Below, piece by piece: positions 1-5,721 of a stretch of 7,226 bases of DNA. The notes under the pieces are model-generated. The model had not been told where the DNA came from. It saw only the letters and a program-made list of their open reading frames with translations, and searched no databases. Made by a program: the position numbers and the translations under genes. The stretch is taken from the NCBI GenBank assembly GCA_031276105.1, contig JAISNS010000268.1, positions 1 through 7,226 on the forward strand, read 5' to 3'. Within the stretch, counting starts at the first letter, position 1, and each line of letters opens with the position of its first letter. The DNA comes from Dysgonamonadaceae bacterium. Lineage in GTDB: Bacteria > Bacteroidota > Bacteroidia > Bacteroidales > Azobacteroidaceae.

Positions 1-2
1 AA

Positions 3-35
3 CCTTCCGACCTTCGCAATAAAAAGCGAGTATGA
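3..35 (+). CDS. possible 3' end of an upstream gene (partial)
   Basis: The first bases read PSDLRNKKRV and then TGA at 33-35, in the frame starting at base 3. That stop overlaps the ATG of the protease gene at 32-34 as ATGA, a very common arrangement for coupled phage genes. Only about ten codons are visible, so no product can be named. A second frame, ending in TAA at 20-22, could equally be the end of the upstream gene. The choice rests only on the overlap geometry and is weak. Confidence 0.3.
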   Translation, partial: PSDLRNKKRV

Positions 36-1090
36 TAACAGTTTTAGGAATAATCGGAAGCAAAAAAGGCCAGTACTCTCTCGTTCGTCTTATTCAGGAC
101 GTCAAGAAAGAACCCACTAATACCCCGCTACATATACTCATTGCCTCGCCCGGAGGTGATGGTGAACTTGCATTTAATATGCACGACTACCTGCGATCAC
201 TGAACCGGCAAATAATTACCGAATGTAAAACCGAATGTGCATCCGCTGCATCCGTTCTTTTCCTTTCCGGCGACAAACGAATAGCCGGATGTCCGATCAT
301 GATACACAACCCGTGGACGTCAGTGCAAGGCGATAGCACACAATTGCAGGAAGCAACCGACTGGATAGCCAAATTTGAAAAACGGTGTGAAAAATTCTAC
401 GCACAAAAAACCGGACTGGATGAACAAACCGTATCCAATCTTATGGACAAAGAAACCTACATCGCACCCACGCAAGCCGTATCGCTCGGATTTGCAACCG
501 AAGCAAAGCAAATAGCAATGGCATTAATTCATAAACCAAATAATAATTCAAAAACAAAAAAAATGGCAAAAAACAAAAAAGGAGAATCGAAGCTCCAAAA
601 AATCTTAGCCCTCCTCTTAGGGGAAGACTTGGAAGCAAACATGTTAGAACTCACAGCCGCCAACGGCGACATTGTCGTTATTGACCGGGAAGAAGGCGAA
701 CCCCAAGTTGGCGATACCGCCTCCCCCGACGGCTCACACGTTATGCCCGACGGCTCAACCATCGTTGTAGCCGATGGAGTAATCACGGAAATCATTCCGG
801 CAGAAGAAAGCGCCAACGAAGAATTGGAACAGTTACGCGCCGAAAACGCGCAATTGAAAGAACAACTCGCAAGCCTCAAAGCAACCGCCAAAAGCGTCGA
901 AGAAATCAATCAACTGAACGCGATCAAGATTGCAGGAGGTACGGAATGGCTTGCACAGCATTGCTCCCACTACAAACCCGCCACGCGCAAAGCCGCAATG
1001 ACCGGAAAAACAAAAGAGAGCAACACCCGCGAAGGCCGGACGGCTAAAAGGCTGGCGGAACTGAAAGCTAAACAAGCCGGACAAAACTAA
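32..1090 (+). CDS. ClpP-type prohead protease with C-terminal scaffold-like domain
   Basis: This 352-residue protein starts directly with the first beta strand of a ClpP/S14 fold, so ATG 32 fits. Residues 1-165 carry the family landmarks: the SPGG loop (39-42), the nucleophile motif ASAAS with Ser71 as the expected catalytic serine, MIHNPW with His92, and MDKETY with Asp139. The triad is complete, so an active enzyme is expected. Phage members of this family cut scaffold and capsid precursors inside the prohead. After a Lys/Asn-rich linker (about 166-190), residues 205-255 are Asp-Gly rich and probably beta-stranded. A charged, coiled-coil-like helix covers about 261-292, and the tail from 310 is basic. 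Protease plus scaffold in one frame resembles Mu I/Z and lambda C/Nu3. The capsid gene starts 28 nt downstream. The protease call is strong; the scaffold role of the tail is inferred. Confidence 0.9.
   Translation: MITVLGIIGSKKGQYSLVRLIQDVKKEPTNTPLHILIASPGGDGELAFNMHDYLRSLNRQIITECKTECASAASVLFLSGDKRIAGCPIMIHNPWTSVQGDSTQLQEATDWIAKFEKRCEKFYAQKTGLDEQTVSNLMDKETYIAPTQAVSLGFATEAKQIAMALIHKPNNNSKTKKMAKNKKGESKLQKILALLLGEDLEANMLELTAANGDIVVIDREEGEPQVGDTASPDGSHVMPDGSTIVVADGVITEIIPAEESANEELEQLRAENAQLKEQLASLKATAKSVEEINQLNAIKIAGGTEWLAQHCSHYKPATRKAAMTGKTKESNTREGRTAKRLAELKAKQAGQN
563..1090 (+). other. possible nested scaffold product from internal ATG
   Basis: Met178 of the protease gene (ATG at 563) would start a 175-residue product made of the Asp-Gly-rich segment and the coiled coil, without the protease domain. 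The ATG follows an A-rich stretch, and TAATTCA occurs twice just upstream (525-531 and 544-550). The same word is part of the leader before the gene at 2300. The encoded linker is low-complexity Lys/Asn, as expected for a former intergenic spacer now read through. Mu Z and lambda Nu3 scaffolds are made in this way from in-frame internal starts. There is no direct proof of initiation here. Confidence 0.4.
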
Positions 1091-1118
1091 TTTAATCACC
1101 GTAAAACAATAAAAAATT

Positions 1119-2219
1119 ATGCCAAGTACAGGAAAAGAATTCTTTGACCAATTTGCGGTTAGCAACCAAGGGATAACCGATTTGCGCGAACTCTTATTTT
1201 TGAGCGTTCTGCAATTCGGCTCAATCAACGAAACAATGGACGTCTTAACCGGCGTCGTTCCCGGCTCCCGCTTGGGTGGCGTCGGCGAACTCGAACCCGT
1301 TGGGAGACCTTCCAACGGATGCGCTCCGGACTGGAAATCATCCAAAATAGGCACGCTCGAAAAAACATGGAATCTCGGAGCCTACGAAATAGCCGAATCC
1401 ATCTGTTACGCAGACCTCGAACAAACGATGGTACAATTTGCAATGCGTACCGGCACCGACCGCGCCGACCTTACCGGAACGGATTACATAGATGCAATCG
1501 TGGAACCGCGATTAAGACTGGCAATGGAAAAAATGATCTGGCGCCTTTTCTGGTTTGGCGACACCGCAGCCGCTAACGTAAACATCGTGGACGGAGTTAA
1601 CACCGGTGGTAACATCACCTCCGGAGTCGATCCCACACTGTTTACCGTAACGGACGGGCTTTTCAAACGCTTACTCGCTATCACAGCCGCCAACGCAGAG
1701 CAACGGGTAGTGATTTCCGCCAACGCGCAGGCAACAAAAGCCGCTCAACTGGATGCGCTAAAAGCCACCGGTGTAGCAACCTCCATTTTCGACCGGCTTG
1801 TTTACGACGCACCCATGAAGCTGCGCCAAAAATCAGACAAAATTTTGCTGGTTACGCAAACCCTCGCCGACGCCCTTGCGATCGACGTGAAAGCAAACAA
1901 TAAAGGTAGCGACCTGCAATGGGAATCCCTGTTTGACGGCTTTATTACCGCCACCAAATACAACGGGCAAACCATTCTCGCCCTCCCGATATGGGATGAA
2001 ATGATTCGAGCCTTTGAAGACACCGGCACGAAATGGAACAAACCCCACCGCGCTGTTTTGGCAAGTAAAAACACGCTGAAAGGCGGCGTTAATTCAAGCA
2101 ATATGATAGCCGATTTACAAATTTTCTTCTCGCAGAAAGATCAGACAAACTACCTTCTGGCAAAAGACAAGGTAGGAACACTTACATGGGAAGACGAATT
2201 AGTAATGTTTGCTTATTAA
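1119..2219 (+). CDS. probable major capsid protein
   Basis: This 366-residue soluble protein has no signal peptide or membrane segment and follows the protease/scaffold gene directly, the usual place for a major capsid protein. The N-terminal part (1-60) is a helix followed by a Gly-rich loop (PGSRLGGVGELEPVG, 48-62). The middle contains a long charged helix (about 122-145, ending in WRLFWFGD) and a mixed alpha/beta region. The C-terminal part has an LPIWDEMIRAF motif (289-299), then HRAVLASKNTLKGG (310-323) and a final short beta region ending WEDELVMFAY. This motif order resembles HK97-fold capsid proteins of Bacteroidales phages as I remember them. There is no long coiled-coil N-terminal delta domain, which fits a separate scaffold supplied by the preceding gene. 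The ATG follows an A/T-rich leader (caataaaaaatt). A hairpin lies just after the stop. Confidence 0.75.
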   Translation: MPSTGKEFFDQFAVSNQGITDLRELLFLSVLQFGSINETMDVLTGVVPGSRLGGVGELEPVGRPSNGCAPDWKSSKIGTLEKTWNLGAYEIAESICYADLEQTMVQFAMRTGTDRADLTGTDYIDAIVEPRLRLAMEKMIWRLFWFGDTAAANVNIVDGVNTGGNITSGVDPTLFTVTDGLFKRLLAITAANAEQRVVISANAQATKAAQLDALKATGVATSIFDRLVYDAPMKLRQKSDKILLVTQTLADALAIDVKANNKGSDLQWESLFDGFITATKYNGQTILALPIWDEMIRAFEDTGTKWNKPHRAVLASKNTLKGGVNSSNMIADLQIFFSQKDQTNYLLAKDKVGTLTWEDELVMFAY

Positions 2220-2220
2220 C

Positions 2221-2262
2221 AGTGACAAGTGACAAGTACGCAAAGCGCCGTCACTTGTCACT
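2221..2262 (+). terminator. perfect 13-bp inverted repeat after the capsid gene
   Basis: Left arm agtgacaagtgac (2221-2233) and right arm gtcacttgtcact (2250-2262) are exact reverse complements around a 16-nt loop, starting two bases after the capsid stop. The left side is itself a repeat (AGTGACA twice, then AGT), so a second register, pairing 2229-2237 with 2253-2261, is possible. No run of T follows, so it is not a standard intrinsic terminator. It could be an attenuator, an mRNA 3'-end stabiliser, a protein-binding palindrome or a small inserted repeat. The structure is seen directly; its role is unknown. Confidence 0.6.
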
Positions 2263-2299
2263 CATAACTTATAATTCATAACTCATAATTCATAAAAGC
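2261..2299 (+). repeat. A/T-rich direct-repeat leader before gene at 2300
   Basis: The sequence between the hairpin and the ATG at 2300 is built from near copies of one word. ATAATTCATA occurs exactly at 2271-2280 and again at 2285-2294, with CTCATA at 2261-2266 and 2282-2287. The leader contains no Shine-Dalgarno sequence. A/T-rich unstructured leaders are the normal initiation context in Bacteroidota. The TAATTC core recurs at two other starts in this window. Confidence 0.6.
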
Positions 2300-2920
2300 A
2301 TGGCAATATGTGAATTTTTAATCAAACAGGCAATCGAATTTGATTGCAACGATCAGGTAATAGCCGGCATCGAACAAAACGGCGTTATCATCAACCGTCA
2401 GGATATTAACTTTGCGGGAGTTGTGTTTAATGCGACACGCAAAAACGTTATTGAAACATTCCCGTTAAAAGTCGGGAAAAAAGGATACGCAATATATGTA
2501 CCAACTCCGACGCCGTTCAATAACACGACAACCACAATGGAAAAGGGAACCAATCGCAACACCTTCACCAACGATGTCGGGTTTATCATCCTGAACCACG
2601 ATCCGGATGTATGCGCAAACATCATTGATGGTTTGGCAAACGGTGAATTTGTAATCGTCTATGAAAACAAATTCAAGAACCTGAATAAGACAGCTACCGG
2701 TGGCGATTCGGCTTTTCAAATCGCAGGATACTATCAGGGATTACGCGCCGAAACACTCGAAAACAACAGGTATAGCGACGAAACGGAAGGCGGATGGAGT
2801 GTACTGTTAAGAGAAACAAGGTCTCCAAAATCGGGGCTGTTCCTTTACGATACGAGCTATGCGGTAACGAAAACCCTGTTTGCTTCGCTTCTTAATATAG
2901 TGCCGGAGCCGGGCGCATAA
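2300..2920 (+). CDS. unassigned virion-type protein next to capsid gene
   Basis: I cannot assign this 206-residue protein firmly. It is soluble, with no signal peptide or membrane segment, and looks mainly beta-stranded: many short hydrophobic strands separated by Asn/Thr/Gly turns, including a Thr-rich loop at 76-79 (TTTT). Notable segments are FTNDVGFIILNHDPDVC (89-105), LANGEFVIVYENKFKN (112-127), GGDSAFQIAGYYQGLR (134-149) and EGGWSVLLRET (163-173). The last three, a strand-rich core followed by a GYxxGL turn, are the sort of pattern seen in tail-tube, head-decoration or head-completion proteins. That is only a guess. It lies after the capsid gene, behind its own repeat-rich leader. Its stop shares one base with the next start (TAATG), so the two genes are probably translationally coupled. 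Confidence 0.85.
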   Translation: MAICEFLIKQAIEFDCNDQVIAGIEQNGVIINRQDINFAGVVFNATRKNVIETFPLKVGKKGYAIYVPTPTPFNNTTTTMEKGTNRNTFTNDVGFIILNHDPDVCANIIDGLANGEFVIVYENKFKNLNKTATGGDSAFQIAGYYQGLRAETLENNRYSDETEGGWSVLLRETRSPKSGLFLYDTSYAVTKTLFASLLNIVPEPGA

Positions 2921-3489
2921 TGGAAACGATAGCATCCCGGTTGGAAGAAATGAAAGCGCGCATACACGCGCTTTCGCCTTCCGATAAAAAATTTATCGAA
3001 GAAACACAAATACAAGTCCTGCGCCGTCCATTTGTGCGCACCACTTGCGGTGAATGTTACAAGGATGCACTCATTGAAATGTGTATTTACTTACAAAAAA
3101 ACAAACTCATGGCACAATCAAATTACGCATTAGTCGCAGGCGTTATCCTGCATTCGGCAGATTACCCGGACGTTTATACAAACGCAAATCTCACCGACGA
3201 AATCGCCGAACAACGGCTCAAAGAAAATCCGGCATTAATCCGTTTTTTCTCGCACTACCCGCCCGATTGGGAAACGCGCATCGGATTAAACGCGCCGGAA
3301 GCCGAACATTCGGAAGCCGAACAATTTTTCATTATTCTTCTATCCGAAAAACTGAAAGCCGGAGCTACGAAAGCCGCCCTCAAAGAAGAGTACAAAGAAT
3401 ACGAAATAGAAGGGAAAAAAGTAACCGTCCGCGCCTTGAATACTTACATCGACAAGGCAAAAGAACAGCTTACAATTCCTAATTCTTAA
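2920..3489 (+). CDS. unassigned helical protein with CxxC motif
   Basis: No function is recognised. The 189-residue protein is mostly alpha-helical and charged, without signal peptide or membrane segment. A short motif, TTCGECYKDALIEMC, places cysteines at 43, 46 and 55, a possible metal-binding or structural cluster. Residues 62-80 form a hydrophobic helical patch. The C-terminal part (146-185) has alternating basic and acidic helices around EGKKVTVRALNTYI, which could be a small helix-turn-helix-like or oligomerisation unit. The start overlaps the previous stop by one base. The last codons (TIPNS, stop) lie inside a 7-nt tandem repeat that runs up to the portal start. Placement between capsid and portal suggests a virion assembly or head-completion role. 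Confidence 0.85.
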   Translation: METIASRLEEMKARIHALSPSDKKFIEETQIQVLRRPFVRTTCGECYKDALIEMCIYLQKNKLMAQSNYALVAGVILHSADYPDVYTNANLTDEIAEQRLKENPALIRFFSHYPPDWETRIGLNAPEAEHSEAEQFFIILLSEKLKAGATKAALKEEYKEYEIEGKKVTVRALNTYIDKAKEQLTIPNS

Positions 3490-3501
3490 TTCTTAATTCC
3501 C
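3474..3501 (+). repeat. four 7-nt tandem repeats spanning a stop and abutting the portal start
   Basis: Four units, aattcct, aattctt, aattctt and aattccc, run without gaps from 3474 to 3501, and the portal ATG begins at the next base. The stop codon of the preceding gene (TAA, 3487-3489) lies inside the array. The array acts as the A/T-rich leader of the portal gene and shares the TAATTC core with the leader before 2300. Confidence 0.75.
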
Positions 3502-4941
3502 ATGGCTACCGTAAAGACTGTAAAAAAAACGGAACCCCGGTTTGATGTACCCGTTATATCAAACTTAGGTATCCAATCATACGGACACAACAACCTTTAT
3601 CCGCAGGAAATAGTTGCTATTGTAGCCGCGAGTGAATCGGCGTCATCGTGTATAGACCGGTACAAATCGTTCATTCAGGGAAACGGATTCAAAGATATTC
3701 CCTTTTCCGAAACCGTATTAAACGCAGCCGGAGAAACCGCCGACGACATCCTTCAATTGCTTGCATCCGACATGGCTAATTTCAGAGGAATAGCCCTGCA
3801 CGTCAATTACAACGTATTTGGGCAAATAGTGGAATTATCCCACATCCCTTTTGAAAACGCACGCCTTTGCGAACCGGATTCGGAAGGATACATCGGGCAA
3901 ATAGCCATACATCCCGACTGGACAGGAAAAACCAAACGAGCCGGGAAATACATCAAAGTCGGTAAGGAAAACATTGATTACATCGACGTATTCAACCCGC
4001 GCAAAGAAGTTGTATTAGCCCAGATAGAAGCCGCCGAAAACATCGAAAACTACAAAGGGCAAACACTCTGGTTATCAGAAGAAGGCAAACAAACCTATCC
4101 CAAACCCGTACATGATTCGGTAGTATCATACATGTCCACTGAAGAAGGATTGGGAAACATCCTGAATCGAAACTCCCGCAACGGACTTTTTCCGGCTTCC
4201 GTTTTCATAACAAGAAAAGGACAGGACACCGCCGAAAACGAATCCGAACAGGACGATACAAGCATTGCCGATTCAATCAACAAAGCGCAAGGCGACATCA
4301 ATACCGGAAAAGTAATGCACATCGAAATTGAGCACGATGAAGAAATGCCGAAATTTGAGCGCATCCAAAGCGCCAACTATGATAAAGAATTTACCGTAAC
4401 AACCGAAACGGCAAGCCAAAAAATTTACGCAGCCTTCAATCAGGAAATATGGAATCGGATAATGAAAGGCTCCATCGGTTTTTCATCCGAAATACTGCGA
4501 GACGCCTACGAGTATTATTCGACCGTTACAAGCAAAGAACGACGGATGATTGAACGCGCATTTAACAGCATATTCAAACATTGGTACGCGGCTATTAATA
4601 CAAGCGACTTTACAATACAACCGTTAGTTTTTGTTCCGAGTGAAACAAATGTAGATACGCTTATAAAGCTATACGAAAAGGATATGGTTAAACTGAATGA
4701 TATTCTTTCAAAAACAGGATTACCGGAAAAACAGGATGGAGACAAATACCTGTCGGATATTGAAAGCACGCCATTAGCGGTTAAATTGGGTGTAGGCGGT
4801 ACGCAAGCATTGCAAAGCATCTTGTCCGATCCCAATATGTCTAACGAACAAAAAACAGGATCGCTCGAAGAATTGTTTGGACTTGATCAGGAAAGCGCAC
4901 AAAAATTAGTTTATGGAAAATCATTTAACAACGCCGGATAA
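3502..4941 (+). CDS. probable phage portal protein
   Basis: This 479-residue protein reads as a portal, the dodecameric ring at the DNA entry vertex. The N-terminal region has NNLYPQEIVAI (30-40), then SESASSCIDRYKSFI (44-58) and QGNGF (59-63). This resembles portals of Bacteroidota phages, which start with a 'pick up non-repeating cells' helix and a G-x-GF turn. The centre is beta-rich. From roughly 290 a long helical part holds the residues usually found in the portal stem and wing: NYDKEF, FNQEIWNRI and YSTVTSKERRMIERAF. The C-terminal tail (about 425-475) is a helical extension with LGVGGTQALQSIL and an Asp/Glu-rich end. There are no membrane segments. The gene starts right after the 7-nt repeats and overlaps the next gene by 29 nt. 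Its position downstream of the capsid gene is unusual. Confidence 0.75.
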   Translation: MATVKTVKKTEPRFDVPVISNLGIQSYGHNNLYPQEIVAIVAASESASSCIDRYKSFIQGNGFKDIPFSETVLNAAGETADDILQLLASDMANFRGIALHVNYNVFGQIVELSHIPFENARLCEPDSEGYIGQIAIHPDWTGKTKRAGKYIKVGKENIDYIDVFNPRKEVVLAQIEAAENIENYKGQTLWLSEEGKQTYPKPVHDSVVSYMSTEEGLGNILNRNSRNGLFPASVFITRKGQDTAENESEQDDTSIADSINKAQGDINTGKVMHIEIEHDEEMPKFERIQSANYDKEFTVTTETASQKIYAAFNQEIWNRIMKGSIGFSSEILRDAYEYYSTVTSKERRMIERAFNSIFKHWYAAINTSDFTIQPLVFVPSETNVDTLIKLYEKDMVKLNDILSKTGLPEKQDGDKYLSDIESTPLAVKLGVGGTQALQSILSDPNMSNEQKTGSLEELFGLDQESAQKLVYGKSFNNAG

Positions 4942-5461
4942 TATCAAACAAAACACCCGTCCCGTTAGCTCCAATCTGGACAATAACAGGATTGAAATAT
5001 ACATCGAAGAAGCGGAACAAATCAACATCAAACCCCGCATCGGAGACGCTTTGTTTATTGACCTGTTGGAATACGTTCTATCGGAAGACAAAACCGCCTT
5101 TCCTGCGGAATACGAAACACTGTTAAACGGCGGGGAATATCTTACAACCCTTTGCGGCGAAACACGTAAAAAAACATTCAAAGGTTTATTGTCGGCGCTC
5201 AACTATTACGTGTATGCACGATTAGTTAAACACAACGACAGCAATGTAACCCGTTTCGGATTCGTGCAAAAAGACGACGAATACTCATCGCGTCACGATT
5301 TGAAGATAAAGCTGGCGGAAGAAAAAGACGCTTTGACCGTTGCCGACATTTATATTGCCGATTGCATACAGTATTTGAAAGCAAACGCAAAAAACATTCC
5401 GTTGTTTACAGTTCCGGGAAAAGTAAAAAACAGATTAAACATAACAATGATAGGAGATTAA
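4913..5461 (+). CDS. probable head-tail adaptor protein
   Basis: The 182-residue protein is mainly helical. The core begins with NRIEIYIEEAEQINIKPRIG (25-44) and continues DALFIDLLEYV, matching the recurring adaptor pattern of a helix that carries an xxIxxxLG turn followed by a short helix. A second block, LNYYVYARLVKH (96-107) then RFGFVQKDDEYSS (114-126), resembles Bacteroidota phage connector proteins of the gp6/gp15 type, which sit under the portal. The end (VKNRLNITMIGD) is short and polar. The gene begins 29 nt inside the portal gene, in another frame. The only other in-frame Met is near the C-terminus, so ATG 4913 is the sensible start. Family assignment is by pattern and position only. 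Confidence 0.65.
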   Translation: MENHLTTPDNIKQNTRPVSSNLDNNRIEIYIEEAEQINIKPRIGDALFIDLLEYVLSEDKTAFPAEYETLLNGGEYLTTLCGETRKKTFKGLLSALNYYVYARLVKHNDSNVTRFGFVQKDDEYSSRHDLKIKLAEEKDALTVADIYIADCIQYLKANAKNIPLFTVPGKVKNRLNITMIGD

Positions 5462-5465
5462 TGCA

Positions 5466-5717
5466 ATGCCAATAAAAACAATAGCACAATTACGCACTGT
5501 TGCAAATGTTATTAAGAACGAAACGGAAGACGGAGCCAACACAGCCGGCAGAGTTGGCGGTGAATTTCTTGATATAGTTGATACGTTCGCAAACTTATCT
5601 TTCGACGGCGGCGGCGGCGGCGGCGAACAACCCGCTCTCCCAATCGCTATCATGACCGAATTGGCCTATGAAGAGTTAGAAGAAATAGACGAAAATACCC
5701 TGTATTTCTTAACATAA
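5466..5717 (+). CDS. small phage appendage protein with glycine linker
   Basis: This 83-residue protein starts at ATG 5466, nine bases after AGGAG (5452-5456), the clearest Shine-Dalgarno-like site in the window. An out-of-phase ATG at 5461 gives only four codons. The N-terminal half contains a helix with ANTAGRVGGEFLDIVDTF (24-41), a pattern common at the start of Bacteroidales phage fibre-region proteins. A run of six glycines follows (48-53). The C-terminus reads MTELAYEELEEIDENTLYFL (63-82), a motif that recurs in phage tail and baseplate accessory proteins (MTxxxYxxLxxxDxNTLYF). The product is probably a small structural or chaperone-like partner of the large fibre gene, which begins 4 nt downstream. 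Confidence 0.7.
   Translation: MPIKTIAQLRTVANVIKNETEDGANTAGRVGGEFLDIVDTFANLSFDGGGGGGEQPALPIAIMTELAYEELEEIDENTLYFLT
5607..5624 (+). repeat. (GGC)6 trinucleotide run
   Basis: Six exact GGC codons encode Gly48-Gly53 of the small appendage protein, forming a flexible linker between its helical N-terminal half and the MTELAYEEL-type tail. Gains or losses of whole units would keep the frame. Confidence 0.9.
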
Positions 5718-5721
5718 CGGC

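Noticed and set aside
529..909. 126-codon open frame on the - strand opposite the scaffold-like region
   Set aside because: Its Ser-rich composition is what the reverse complement of the Asp-Gly and Glu-rich coding region gives; there is no domain or leader.
833..1354. 173-codon open frame on the - strand across the protease end and capsid start
   Set aside because: It runs antisense to two well-supported genes and their spacer, its product is Phe/Cys/Pro-rich without a recognisable domain, and no leader supports a start.
1319..1576. 85-codon + strand frame inside the capsid gene
   Set aside because: Arg/Asn-rich, no domain, fully contained in the capsid frame.
3081..3482. 133-codon + strand frame inside the CxxC gene
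   Set aside because: Very Arg-rich, overlapping frame fully contained in a better gene with proper start coupling; treated as a shadow.
5461..5475. ATG overlapping the adaptor stop (TAATG) as start of the small gene
   Set aside because: It reads only four codons before a stop; ATG 5466 is in the long frame and has AGGAG at a good distance.
5435..5653. - strand frame with a proline run
   Set aside because: The prolines simply mirror the GGC run of the + strand gene; no independent support.
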